This document shows, piece after piece, positions 36,196 through 45,603 of a DNA stretch of 64,000 nucleotides. The notes beneath the pieces are model-generated. The model saw nothing but the letters and a program-made list of their open reading frames with translations, searched no databases and was not told the DNA's origin. Each line of letters opens with the position of its first letter. The stretch's first letter is position 1. Location of the stretch: assembly GCF_032341175.1 (NCBI RefSeq), contig NZ_CP135435.1, positions 4,092,001 to 4,156,000 on the forward strand, read 5' to 3'. The stretch comes from Bacillus sp. DTU_2020_1000418_1_SI_GHA_SEK_038 (GTDB lineage: Bacteria > Bacillota > Bacilli > Bacillales > Cytobacillaceae). A program made the position numbers and the translations under genes.

Positions 36196-38790
36196 TTACT
36201 TTGTAATAACTCCGTCTTGAACTTTGTTGCCATTAGCATCAACTAGGTTAGTTGACTTAAATTCAACAGAAATGCTATCAGTTAAAGAGAAGTCTTTTTC
36301 AGTTGTTACAGTTAATTTACCGTTAGCTGCAGCAGCAGAAGCTTCTACTGTTGTACCAGCAATTTTAACAGTTAGACCAGTAGCAGATGCTTGGTTTGCA
36401 ATAGTTTCAGAGAAATCTACAGTAAATGACTTGCTGTTAAGAACAGTAACTTTTGTTGCTGTTGGAACAACACTTTCTTTCAATTCAACTTGAGTTGAAA
36501 GTTTTCCATCTACTAAAGTATTTCCTTTTGTATCTACAACGTTTTTAACTTCTAATACATATTTTCCATTTGCAGTAATCGAACCAGCTGGTAATGTAAC
36601 TCTAACCTTTTTAGTTCCATCTACAAATTGAAGTTGAGTTCCAGCAGGTAATGCTTTGCCGCCAAGAGTATAGTTGCTAGCTGAAGTTGCAGAAGCTGTA
36701 ACGTCTGCAGCATATTCAACAGTGAACACATTGTTGTTTTCAGCAGATACTACAACTGGAGTTGCAGCAAATGCTAATGATGCCTCAACTTTTCCAGCTT
36801 CTGCTTGGAATGTTCCTGTTGTTACATTAATTGTTAGAGTATCAGCAATTGGATTTGTAGCTAAATCCTTTACAGATCCACCAGCAAGTTCAAATGTATA
36901 TGATGAATTGCTATCTAAGTCAACATCAATTTTAACAGTGTTTTTCTCAGAACCTTCAACTTTTCCATTTCCATCAACATCAAAACCAGCAGCTGCATCA
37001 ACACTTACAGGAGTAGCATTAGTGTATACAATGCCATTTTTTGATTTTAATGTAAGATTACCTTTAACATTTACTGGTTCATCGAAAGTAAGATATAAAG
37101 CATCCACATCATCTGTTTTTGCAGTGTCATCTGCTACAACCATTTTAGTAGAAGCAGAAACAAACTTAGGAGCAGTTGTATCTGTTACTAAAGTTGCATT
37201 GAATTCAAATGCTTCACCAGCGTTGCCAGCTTGGTCTTTGTGACCTTCAACTTTTACTTTTGTGTTAATAAATTTGCTAGACCCTAAAGCAGAAGAAGCA
37301 TCTAAAACAAATTTTGTATTATCTTCTTGATCTTGTTGAGCAGCTTTTAGATAGAAAGTATCGCTTCCTACAGTTACTTTTGCAAACTCATCATCACCAG
37401 CTGTTGCATCTAAGTTTTGTAAGCTTAGTTCTTCAGAGAAGTTGAAAGTAATTTCAGTTCCATTTACTGTAGTAGATACAGTAGGTTTTGAGTTATCAAC
37501 TACAGGTTTTGCAACAGTGAAGTTAACTGCAATTGGGTTTGCAATATTGTTAGCATAGTCAGTTGCACCAACAATATCTACTTTGTATGATTTTTCTGCT
37601 GTTAAGCCGTTGATTGTTAAAGTTTTGCCATCTAAGCTTAAGCTAAATCTTTCAGCTGCAAGTTCAGCGCCATCTAAGCTAACTGTTCCTTCAGATTGAA
37701 CTGGCTCATCGAAAGTGATTACAGCTGTTGTTCCTTTAGCTTCAACTGATTTCACAGCAACAGGAGTTGTATCAGCAAATGTTAATAATGTATTGTAAGC
37801 TGTTGTAAGAACTTTCGCATCATCTTTTGTTTTGATAGCTGATACAGTTACTTTTGCGCTTGTTACGTTTAACTCATCAGCAGTTGTTAGAGTAACAGTC
37901 TTTCCATCTTTTGAAACTTCTGCTTTAGAAATAACTTCGCCTTCAACACTGTATTTACCAGTTAATGCAGCATCCGTTGCATCTACAGCCTGATTAAAAG
38001 TTACAACTAACTCTTTAGCATTTAGTGCACTTACAGATTTAACCTTAGGAGTTACTTTTGCTTCTAACTCATCTAAAGTTTTTACTAGAGCTGTTTTCAT
38101 AGTTGCATTTTTAACATCAGCTAGGTGTTTTGCAGCTTCTGCTAAATGCTTTTCAGCTTGTTCTTCATTGTTAGCATCAAGAGCTTTTTTAGCTAAGTCT
38201 AATTCGATTTTCGCAGATACTTCGAATTTTACACTGTCACGTACTGCTTCAGCAGACTTTTTGTATTGAGCACGGATTTCATCACGTGTAGATTGTCCAT
38301 AAACTCGATCTAAAAGGATCGCTTGCTTACGGATTTCAGAAGATAGTGCATGGTATGCAGCTTCTGTGTTGTCATCGATAAGGTTTTTCTCGATTTGTGC
38401 TTCAAGCGTTGCTTTCTTTGCAGAGATTTTTTCTCCAGCAGTAATTGCATCGATGTAAGCCATTGTACGGTTAATATGTAGAGTTACATTTTGCTCTATA
38501 TCAGCAAGGTATCCAGCTTTTTGAGCTGCAGGTAATTTGTTGATTGCTGCTACTGCTGCATCACGAGCTGCTTTTGCTGCATTGTATTGTGCATATGGAC
38601 GAGTTTTTCCATCTGCAGAACCTTCTGTAGAGATTGCCCATTTTAAAACTGTGCCAGCGTCTTTAGCTTTTTTTACTAAAGTTTGAACATCGCTAGCTGC
38701 CGCTTCAGTTCCAACTGGAGCTGTTGCTACGAATGCAGATGCAGCGATTGCCGTTGCACTAAGTACTTTAATAGCTTTTTTCTTATTCAA
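36196..38790 (-). CDS. S-layer protein with SbsC-type N-domain (S-layer paralogue 3)
   Basis: An 864-residue exported protein. The signal peptide is about 1-31 (AFVATAPVGTEAAAS). The SbsC-type wall-polymer-binding domain is about 33-255 with VLKWAISTEGSADGKTRPYA, YIDAITAGEKI and AYHALSSEIRKQAI followed by LDRVYGQSTRDEIR. Then come several Big-type Ig-like domains (for example VSALNAKELVVTFNQAVDA, VEAKGTTAVITFDEPVQ, VLNSKSFTVDFSETI), the usual makeup of S-layer lattice proteins. TTG at 38790 is the start, seven bases after GGGGGA. Codon use is even and strong, as in abundant proteins. It is one of two prime candidates for the lattice subunit. Confidence 0.85.
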   Translation of the reverse strand: MNKKKAIKVLSATAIAASAFVATAPVGTEAAASDVQTLVKKAKDAGTVLKWAISTEGSADGKTRPYAQYNAAKAARDAAVAAINKLPAAQKAGYLADIEQNVTLHINRTMAYIDAITAGEKISAKKATLEAQIEKNLIDDNTEAAYHALSSEIRKQAILLDRVYGQSTRDEIRAQYKKSAEAVRDSVKFEVSAKIELDLAKKALDANNEEQAEKHLAEAAKHLADVKNATMKTALVKTLDELEAKVTPKVKSVSALNAKELVVTFNQAVDATDAALTGKYSVEGEVISKAEVSKDGKTVTLTTADELNVTSAKVTVSAIKTKDDAKVLTTAYNTLLTFADTTPVAVKSVEAKGTTAVITFDEPVQSEGTVSLDGAELAAERFSLSLDGKTLTINGLTAEKSYKVDIVGATDYANNIANPIAVNFTVAKPVVDNSKPTVSTTVNGTEITFNFSEELSLQNLDATAGDDEFAKVTVGSDTFYLKAAQQDQEDNTKFVLDASSALGSSKFINTKVKVEGHKDQAGNAGEAFEFNATLVTDTTAPKFVSASTKMVVADDTAKTDDVDALYLTFDEPVNVKGNLTLKSKNGIVYTNATPVSVDAAAGFDVDGNGKVEGSEKNTVKIDVDLDSNSSYTFELAGGSVKDLATNPIADTLTINVTTGTFQAEAGKVEASLAFAATPVVVSAENNNVFTVEYAADVTASATSASNYTLGGKALPAGTQLQFVDGTKKVRVTLPAGSITANGKYVLEVKNVVDTKGNTLVDGKLSTQVELKESVVPTATKVTVLNSKSFTVDFSETIANQASATGLTVKIAGTTVEASAAAANGKLTVTTEKDFSLTDSISVEFKSTNLVDANGNKVQDGVITK

Positions 38791-38992
38791 AGTAAGTCCC
38801 CCTAAATTAATAGTTATATTATTATATTAATATACCAACGTTATGTAAGGCTGGTGAAACTATCCTTACAAGGAATATCTTAAATTAATTTTCCAGCTAG
38901 TTAAATGCAAAAAATATACCAACAGACTATTAATTTGGTTATAGAGGATAATATTTCAAGTTTAAATCGCATTTCTTTCATTATATTGGTAA

Positions 38993-39023
38993 TAAAAAAA
39001 TCAACCTACCAAAAATAGGTTGA
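38993..39023 (-). terminator. terminator of the beta-propeller gene
   Basis: TCAACCTA (39001) pairs with TAGGTTGA (ending 39023); on the minus strand the hairpin is followed by seven T. Confidence 0.85.
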
Positions 39024-39032
39024 TTCATAGTA

Positions 39033-41063
39033 TTATTGATTTATTTCATATTTCCATAGATCTGCTTGATTGCGGAAGTATAGATCTCCTTTTGAATCTT
39101 GAGCCAATTCATAAGCTCCTTCTTCCATGAGTGTTTCCACTTCCATTGTCTTCCGGTCAGCCTTGAAAAGCTTTCCTTCTACTGTTCCATAGATATTCCC
39201 ATCAATACCTTCTATTATTTTCGCATTACGGAAACGTCCTGAAATTAACTCTAGTATTTGCTTCGTTCTTATTTCCTTAGTATCAGGATTGTAAGATACT
39301 AATGTTCCATCGGCCATTCCCCAGATTGTACCCTCTTTGTCTGCTATTAAACTTGTAATCATACTAGCATGCAGCGGCAAATGAATATATTCCTTTTCTT
39401 CAGGAAAGTCAGGTCTAAATCGGAAAAATCTTGCTCCACGCTCATTCACCTGGTAGTTTGCGTGAATGGAAGTACCTCCGTAAATAAATTCTTTATGATG
39501 CAGGAAGGAAACTAGACTTTGATTGTAAATATAGTTTTCATAAACTTCATATTTATCTTCTTTCAAATCATATACTGCTAGTGCTCCACCACCTAAGCTT
39601 GTTTCTGGATATGTTCCAACAAACACCTTATTTAGTTTTGGAAGAGCTGTTATTGCTGTCGATCGTTCTTGACCATACTCGCCTAGCCTCATAATCTCTC
39701 TTGGATTTAAAGCGCTCCAAGGCTTTGTTAAATCAAGCTCTAGTACACGGGATTTCGGATACGCCCCAATATAAAGCTTATCCCCCATAATCGTCATGGA
39801 TTCAATTTGACTAATATTCTGATGAAGTACGGATTGATTAGTATTTGTATTATAAATAGCTAAACCACCGGACATGTAGCCATTTATAAAAATATTCTCT
39901 CTTTTTTCATCATGAATCATTGTGTATAGCGTTACTGGCTGAGGGGGTAACTCAAGCTTAGTAATCTCGTAATATCCTGTTTCTAAATTGTACTTAAGTA
40001 TATTTCCAGCATTATCAATTAACCCAACAAGGGTAAAACCCGGATAATTCTCATCATTCAGTTCAACAAAATCTAGTGTCAGCATCTCAGTTCCCATCAA
40101 CAAAGGAACGCCTAAACCAATATGCTCTTTATTTATTAAATCATACTTATATAGGCTATTATGCTTAGAATAATAAATGGCATCCTCGTTTGGCGATACT
40201 AATGAAACGGTTCTAGAATTCAGTTCCATTTCATCAACCTTTTCTAATGTCTCCTTATCAAAAACAACCAATCTATTAGAAGGATCCATTCGAGCATACA
40301 ATTCGTTTCCAATTAGGCGAATGTCTCGGACATATTTATCATCCTTGTACTCTTCTGGAAGAAATGCAGTTTTCTTCTTTGTTTTTAAATCAAATTTGAC
40401 TAAATCGGCTTTTGAACCTACACCAATATAAAGAGTATCTTTCTCTTGGTCATAGGCAATCGACTTAGCAAATTCCTTCCTATATAAAACTTGACCAAAA
40501 TTCACTAGCTCATCCATATGCGAATCATATTTAAATAGAGAACCGCCATAAGCAGTAGAACCGAAAATAACGCCATCCACAGCATCTATATCTTGAATAG
40601 CAGTATCCTTCGGCAATGTGAGTTTATTCCCGTGGTCACGGAACTCCCATGTGTTTGGATTGTAGCTATATACGTTCCCGTCTGTCGTTCCCCCGACCCA
40701 AACTGTTCCATCCTCATCCACATCTAATCCCCAGGCACTGGTAGAATTAGACAAAGTATATGTATTCACTAATTCATTACTATTTAAGTCCACTACTGCT
40801 AAAGCAGAAGGGGTCCCGTGCATAACAAAATACATATAAGGAATCCCTTGGTCATTTGTTCCCGCAGCCGAAGTTAGAGCAGAAGTCTGAAACACCTGTG
40901 GTCCAAGTAAAGTCGCTTTACTCTTTTCATTCTCCGTTATTTCTTCATCTTTGCTTTCAAATTCATTCTCGTAGTCGCCCTCGTTCTCAGCAAATCCCTT
41001 CGTTTGCCCAAATGACAAGAATAGAGGCAGTATCACTAAGAGCGTTAAAAACTTTCTTCTCAT
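39033..41063 (-). CDS. secreted beta-propeller protein, polysaccharide-lyase-like
   Basis: A 676-residue exported protein with a Sec signal (about 1-25, ending KGFAE) and an acidic linker (ENEGDYENEFESKDEEITEN). The body is a repeated beta-propeller: VVDLNSNELVNTYTL, AWGLDVDEDGTVWVGGTTDG, NVYSYNPNTWEFRDHG, AIYNTNTNQSVLHQNISQ, AVYDLKEDKYEVYENY. Blade phrases such as LAVVDLNS...W..DVDEDGTVWVGG...YSYNPNT recall propeller polysaccharide lyases and related sugar-binding secreted proteins of Firmicutes. I cannot point to catalytic residues. It lies between two S-layer genes and may act on or bind the envelope glycan. Confidence 0.7.
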   Translation of the reverse strand: MRRKFLTLLVILPLFLSFGQTKGFAENEGDYENEFESKDEEITENEKSKATLLGPQVFQTSALTSAAGTNDQGIPYMYFVMHGTPSALAVVDLNSNELVNTYTLSNSTSAWGLDVDEDGTVWVGGTTDGNVYSYNPNTWEFRDHGNKLTLPKDTAIQDIDAVDGVIFGSTAYGGSLFKYDSHMDELVNFGQVLYRKEFAKSIAYDQEKDTLYIGVGSKADLVKFDLKTKKKTAFLPEEYKDDKYVRDIRLIGNELYARMDPSNRLVVFDKETLEKVDEMELNSRTVSLVSPNEDAIYYSKHNSLYKYDLINKEHIGLGVPLLMGTEMLTLDFVELNDENYPGFTLVGLIDNAGNILKYNLETGYYEITKLELPPQPVTLYTMIHDEKRENIFINGYMSGGLAIYNTNTNQSVLHQNISQIESMTIMGDKLYIGAYPKSRVLELDLTKPWSALNPREIMRLGEYGQERSTAITALPKLNKVFVGTYPETSLGGGALAVYDLKEDKYEVYENYIYNQSLVSFLHHKEFIYGGTSIHANYQVNERGARFFRFRPDFPEEKEYIHLPLHASMITSLIADKEGTIWGMADGTLVSYNPDTKEIRTKQILELISGRFRNAKIIEGIDGNIYGTVEGKLFKADRKTMEVETLMEEGAYELAQDSKGDLYFRNQADLWKYEINQ

Positions 41064-41483
41064 CTAATCTTCTCCCTTCTTGTACATTATAGCAAATATT
41101 ACCACGGTAGATAGGTTTTTCCCCATGCTATATTAAAAACAAAGGAAGAAAATGCACTATAGAAAATTAGCTTTCCAATGGGCAGTAAAAATAATCTCTA
41201 TTCTTCTGAGAGCAAAAAGAGGCAATTTCTTTTGGAATGTAATTAGATAACTACTTTAAAATACGGACAAAAAACAAGAGGTTTACATGAAAGGGAAAAA
41301 GAAAGGAGCCCACTGGTCAAAAAGGAGCTTTCAACGTTAACTGTTTTGTCACAATGATTAATATTCCTTAATTCAATGGAAAAATTTCATTTAATAAAAG
41401 AAAAGCCCCGCAGAGATTTCTCTCCACAGAGCCTTTCTAAATGTCTTTCGACATATTTCGGGGAGTGACAGGCACTTTCCCTA
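41064..41483. other. gap with promoter region and one terminator
   Basis: The gap contains the upstream region of the beta-propeller gene (no clear -35/-10 fixed) and the terminator at 41395-41433. GTGACAGGCACTTT at 41465 resembles the hairpin core at 696-749. No gene is supported. Confidence 0.4.
41395..41433 (-). terminator. terminator of the 795-residue S-layer gene
   Basis: On the minus strand GCTCTGTGGAGA pairs with TCTCTGCGGGGC across a GAAA loop (12 pairs, several G-U), followed by TTTTCTTTT. Confidence 0.75.
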
Positions 41484-43871
41484 TTATTTCAATAAGTTAT
41501 TAGCTGCAGTAGTGTGTACTTTTAGATCTAACTTATCTTGGTTCTTAATACCAGTTGTTGCAGAAATTTTAGTTCCAGCATTTTTAATATCAGCTAATGC
41601 AGTACTAAACCCAGTTGGAACAGATCCAACGATGTTCTTAATAACTAATGTGTTAGTGCCATCTCTTTCAACATTTAATGTTACATATTTGAAGTTTTGC
41701 TCTAAAGTAATTGTTCCAGATGTAAAATCTTTAAATTCATGAGTGTAACCAGCAGTGTTATCGAATGTGAATACTAAGGTATCTCCACTTGATAATCCAA
41801 CGCTAGTGTCTACATCGTTAAATGTAACTGTAGCAGGAGTAAAGCTTTGACGATAAACAGTTTGCAGTGTGCTACCAGTTGCTGTTGCAGAAACATTTGT
41901 ACTTAATGCTTCAGTGTTTGCTAATGTTCCGTTAGTAGTTGCTGCTACTGCAGAAGAATTAGAAGGGAACTGAATAGCAATATAGTCGTTAGCTGCATTG
42001 TTTACAAGGTTATTAGCTTGAACAACCCAAGTTCCATTTGAAGTAACAGTAACTGTTTGACCAACTTGGTGGCTAGCTAATTCTGTTGCATCTAATAGAC
42101 CGTTGCCGTCGATATCACGGTATAAACCAAGTTTGTAACCTGCAGTACCTTTACCTTCGAAGCGGAAAGTAGTACCTTCATAAGAAACTTCACGTGAAGG
42201 GTTAGTAATAGAAACAGCAGTTTCAGTTACGTCACTTGTAATTGTGAATGAAGAGCTGTTTGCAACAGTACGGTTGTAGTTTACGTTTACAATATCTCCA
42301 GCAGATAATGCATTTTCGAATGCATCAAAGCTTCCGTTTCCAAAGATATCATTTGAATCGTACTTATATTTAAGAGCTGTGTTAATACCAGCTTCTGTTT
42401 TAGTACCATTCCAAGCTACAAAATAGTCTTTGTCTTTAACTGCGATCAATGTATCTACGTTGAAATCAATAACGATTTGACCATTTGGTGCCTCAGCAAA
42501 TAAGTATGAAGCTCCGCCTTCTACAAATCTTTCAGTAGCATCTGCAGTTTGGTTGTCGTTAGCATCAATAGTTACAACTGGTTTAGCGTAAGTAGATAGT
42601 GGTGTTGCAGCATTTAAGTTAGCATCTGTAGATTTAACAACAAATGTAACTTTACCGTCTTTAACGTCACCAGTCCATTGTGCACCCCATGCAGCGCCAT
42701 TGTTATTTTTTCCATCAACAGTAGCAATTTCAGCTAATGTAGCTGCTCCGCCTGCGATGTTTTCTAAGTCAATTACTGCTGGACCATTGTATGGTTGACC
42801 ATCAGTTTGTTTTACAGTTACTACATATGTTCTTGTTTGGCCAAGATCTAAGTAAGCATTATCAGCTTGGTCAATGTAGAAGCTGCTATCAGCTGCATTA
42901 GCTGGAGTAGTAAAGGAAAGACCAGTATCTACACCTTGGTATGATAATGTATAAGTTTTGCTTGCAGCTTGATCAGATGTAGTTAAAGTAACTGATTTTT
43001 TATCATCTGCTACTTTAGCACTGTGTACTAAAAGTCCATTATTAAATGCAAATTGACTTGCTGGTAAAATTGGGTCAATTTGTTTTGAGAATTTTACTAC
43101 AACAGTATTTTTATCTGTACGTGTTACAGATAGAGCTTTTAATGGTAATGCAGTGTTTACATCATCTACTGATTTTTGTAAAGATGTTTCCCACTTAAGA
43201 ACATTAGCATCAAGAATAGCTTGAGCTTCAGTTAATTTTTTAGCAGCATCTTCTAATTTATCAGCTTTAACATCAGCTGCTGCACCTTTAGCAAGCATAT
43301 TAACTGTTACATCATTTTTCAATTCGGCAACTAATTTCTCAATAGCAGGTTTAACTGCATTGCGAATACCGTCACGAGTAGATTGACCATATACACGGTC
43401 TAGTAATTTAGCTTGCTTACGGTATTCAGCAGTAGCTGTATGGTAAGCAGCTTCAACTTTCTCAATATCTCCAGATTTAACTGCAGCATCTAGATCAGCA
43501 GTTAATCCTTTAATTTTTTCGCTTGAAGTGATTGCATCAATGTAAGCTTGTGCGCGTTTCACTTGGATTTGTGGATCAGTTAATCTAGCTTCGTATTTAA
43601 GTTTATCAGAAGCACTTGCACCCTTAAGTGCATTTTGAGCTCCTTCAATTGCTTTCTTAGCAGCGTTGTACGCAGCATAAGGACGTGTTACATAATCAGC
43701 TGAACCCTCAACTGAAATAGCCCATTTAAGAACTGTACCTGCATTTTGAGCATCTTGGACTAATTGATCTACGTTCACAGCCGCGTCAGCTTGGTTAGCT
43801 GGTGCTGCAGCAACGAATGCTGAAGCTGCGATAGCTGTTGATGTTGCTAGTTTAATAGCTTTCTTTTTCAT
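41484..43871 (-). CDS. S-layer protein with SbsC-type N-domain (S-layer paralogue 4)
   Basis: A 795-residue exported protein. Signal peptide about 1-30 (SAFVAAAPANQADAA). The SbsC-type domain is about 32-255: VLKWAISVEGSADYVTRPYA, AYIDAITSSEKI, AYHTATAEYRKQA and LDRVYGQSTRDGIR. From about 265 come Ig-like domains (LSVTRTDKNTVVVKFSKQI, ITSDVTETAVSITNPSREVS). The ATG at 43871 is nine bases after AAGGGAGAA; an ATG seven codons upstream overlaps that site. It has the clearest strong promoter in the window and a roughly 100-base leader, so it is my best guess for the main S-layer subunit. No SLH domains occur in any of the four paralogues. Confidence 0.86.
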   Translation of the reverse strand: MKKKAIKLATSTAIAASAFVAAAPANQADAAVNVDQLVQDAQNAGTVLKWAISVEGSADYVTRPYAAYNAAKKAIEGAQNALKGASASDKLKYEARLTDPQIQVKRAQAYIDAITSSEKIKGLTADLDAAVKSGDIEKVEAAYHTATAEYRKQAKLLDRVYGQSTRDGIRNAVKPAIEKLVAELKNDVTVNMLAKGAAADVKADKLEDAAKKLTEAQAILDANVLKWETSLQKSVDDVNTALPLKALSVTRTDKNTVVVKFSKQIDPILPASQFAFNNGLLVHSAKVADDKKSVTLTTSDQAASKTYTLSYQGVDTGLSFTTPANAADSSFYIDQADNAYLDLGQTRTYVVTVKQTDGQPYNGPAVIDLENIAGGAATLAEIATVDGKNNNGAAWGAQWTGDVKDGKVTFVVKSTDANLNAATPLSTYAKPVVTIDANDNQTADATERFVEGGASYLFAEAPNGQIVIDFNVDTLIAVKDKDYFVAWNGTKTEAGINTALKYKYDSNDIFGNGSFDAFENALSAGDIVNVNYNRTVANSSSFTITSDVTETAVSITNPSREVSYEGTTFRFEGKGTAGYKLGLYRDIDGNGLLDATELASHQVGQTVTVTSNGTWVVQANNLVNNAANDYIAIQFPSNSSAVAATTNGTLANTEALSTNVSATATGSTLQTVYRQSFTPATVTFNDVDTSVGLSSGDTLVFTFDNTAGYTHEFKDFTSGTITLEQNFKYVTLNVERDGTNTLVIKNIVGSVPTGFSTALADIKNAGTKISATTGIKNQDKLDLKVHTTAANNLLK

Positions 43872-43978
43872 AAACTTGTATTCTCCCTTCATGCTATGTA
43901 GTGCATTTTTTTGTTAGCAATGAATAAACCAATGGTTGTATTTCCCTCTATATCCACCGCTTACCTAACTAGTAAAAA

Positions 43979-44007
43979 AGTATACCAAACTATTAACTTT
44001 TATGCAA
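43979..44007 (-). promoter_or_regulatory. strong sigma-A promoter of the S-layer gene
   Basis: On the minus strand TTGCAT (44007-44002), a 17-base spacer and TATACT (43984-43979) preceded by TGG (extended -10). Start near 43972, giving a leader of about 100 bases. The phrase GTTGGTATATT also occurs twice upstream of the neighbouring S-layer gene (near 38835 and 38915), hinting at related promoters. Confidence 0.75.
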
Positions 44008-44151
44008 TAGTTACCAATGTATATTTTTTTTGGCAAGTAAAGATAGGTTTTCCAACTTTGGTTTATATATCTTATGATAATATAAAGCTTGCTAAATTTC
44101 TACAATTTTTATCATATTTTTATTAATTTTGTAATATATTTACTGTTTATT

Positions 44152-44280
44152 AGAAAAGCGGAAGCGCCTTGCCCACCCCCGACAAGCATAAGACGAGCCG
44201 ACGAGAAGGTTGTACTTTAACCTTCTTGGCGGATCGGCTTATGACCTCGAGGGGGTAGGCGCTGAAGCTAGACATTTCTC
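44152..44280. repeat. palindromic Bacillaceae intergenic repeat
   Basis: It runs from AGAAAAGCGGAAGCGCC to GGCGCTGAAGCTAGACA. Inside, GACAAGCATAAGACGAGCCG pairs with CGGATCGGCTTATGACCTC-type sequence and GAAGGTTG with AACCTTC, so the element folds into one long hairpin. The GC-rich element contrasts with its AT-rich surroundings. I recall this sequence as a common dispersed intergenic repeat in Bacillus-group genomes. Confidence 0.8.
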
Positions 44281-44424
44281 GAACTTGAAAAATGTAAATA
44301 TATTATTTTCCCTAAATGCACACCCTTTAATTCTATGCAAGTATAAAAAAAAATTGCATATAAAATAAAAAAATGGTTCAATTAGAAAATTTTTCATGTA
44401 TTTTTCCGTATTATTTGGTACACT

Positions 44425-44541
44425 AGGGGTAAGAAGGTTTTCTCCCAAATGGATGCTTTCTTTAACTTGTATAGTACGCTTGTACTAACCTTCGCTTCAG
44501 CGTTCAGGAAAAGCCGCCAATTATGGCGGCTTTTTCCTTTT
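44425..44541 (+). ncRNA. candidate small RNA or attenuated leader
   Basis: An extended -10-like TTGGTACACT (44417-44426) is followed by about 85 bases of non-coding sequence and a strong terminator, AAAAGCCGCC (44513) paired with GGCGGCTTTTT (ending near 44535). GTATAGTACGCTTGTAC can form an internal hairpin. It ends about 75 bases before the first gene of the next operon. No known riboswitch class is recognised. Confidence 0.45.
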
Positions 44542-44616
44542 TTTCGGTAGAGAAATGTCGAATTTCGTTGTATAGTAAGACTAACGAAACATTACATATG
44601 AAGGTGGTTAATGACA

Positions 44617-45603
44617 ATGAAGACAGCCAAAGTGATGGGAGTTATGCTCATTTTACTTCTATCTATAATAGGACCCGCGTTTCACAACCATGCCAGGGCC
44701 ACTACTTATCCCCAGATCGAAAAAAGAATTCCTGAAGCTGGGGATCAGAATGTTCCGATCGATACAGACATTAAAATTGAGTTTAATAGCAACATCGTAA
44801 ATGTATCCTCACAATATATAAGATTATACGAAAAAACAAATAGCACCTATTATGATTTCCCCATTAAAAATGTGCGGAAAGATGGGCAAACGTTAATTAT
44901 CGTTCCTGAGAATATGATGGATTTCAACAAAGAATACCTCGTTCAAATGAATGCACCAGCGATAGAGCTGCAAAATGGGACATATTATCAATCTCTTTCG
45001 TACTCCTTTCATACGAACTTCATTGATTTCTATGAACTCATGGTCGTAAACGAAAGTAGATTGACAAATTTACTGGATGACTACGCTCCTAGACAAATTA
45101 AAGCCTTCGCTCCAGAGAGATATATAAATGAAATTAATATTATACATAAGAAGCCTGGAGCGATGAAGGATGACCAAACTTCCTTTAGCGGTATCACGAA
45201 TATTGATATTACAACGAAGAGTGATGAAGTCGATACGGTACACGTTGATATTATGAGGAATGGAAAAGTCCTGCAAAAGGGATTTGCTGATATTGTGCCT
45301 CCGAAAACAAAAGGGGCAGCCCAAAGGACATTGGTGTTCGATATCGGTTTTTCAAAGGTCCCTGACTTCTTTGATGTTCGTGTAACCGTTCAAAATAAAG
45401 ATCAGAAAACGATCGACTCTAAAATAATTAAGTTTGCTACTGAAGAAGGCAAAATAATCAACTCCTATAAGGAATCCTTTAAGTACCAAACAGCTGGGAA
45501 GGGCTACACCTTATATGAACTCCTGTCCAATGATAAATTGTTCACCACCCTTCTATCTGAAAGCTTAATGCAGGATATTAAAGTTCAGGTTGAGGACAGG
45601 TAA
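44617..45603 (+). CDS. exported protein with Big-type Ig-like domain
   Basis: A 328-residue exported protein. Signal peptide MKTAKVMGVMLILLLSIIGP, then a Big_5-like domain at about 30-125 (RIPEAGDQNVPIDTDIKIEF, YLVQMNAPAIELQNG). A second beta-rich domain follows (TNIDITTKSDEVDTVHVDIM, DIGFSKVPDFFDVRVTVQNK). I prefer the ATG at 44617, nine bases after AAGGTGG; one two codons earlier (44611) sits only three bases away. It is the first of three tightly packed genes (to 46607) encoding exported Ig-like or membrane proteins. The function is unknown; a structural envelope complex is a guess. Confidence 0.72.
   Translation: MKTAKVMGVMLILLLSIIGPAFHNHARATTYPQIEKRIPEAGDQNVPIDTDIKIEFNSNIVNVSSQYIRLYEKTNSTYYDFPIKNVRKDGQTLIIVPENMMDFNKEYLVQMNAPAIELQNGTYYQSLSYSFHTNFIDFYELMVVNESRLTNLLDDYAPRQIKAFAPERYINEINIIHKKPGAMKDDQTSFSGITNIDITTKSDEVDTVHVDIMRNGKVLQKGFADIVPPKTKGAAQRTLVFDIGFSKVPDFFDVRVTVQNKDQKTIDSKIIKFATEEGKIINSYKESFKYQTAGKGYTLYELLSNDKLFTTLLSESLMQDIKVQVEDR

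Noticed and set aside
36674..37243. 189-residue plus-strand frame inside an S-layer gene
   Set aside because: It is a shadow of the highly expressed, codon-biased minus-strand gene; no ribosome site.
44239..44448. 69-residue minus-strand gene upstream of the Ig-like operon
   Set aside because: Part lies inside the palindromic repeat and it has no ribosome site.
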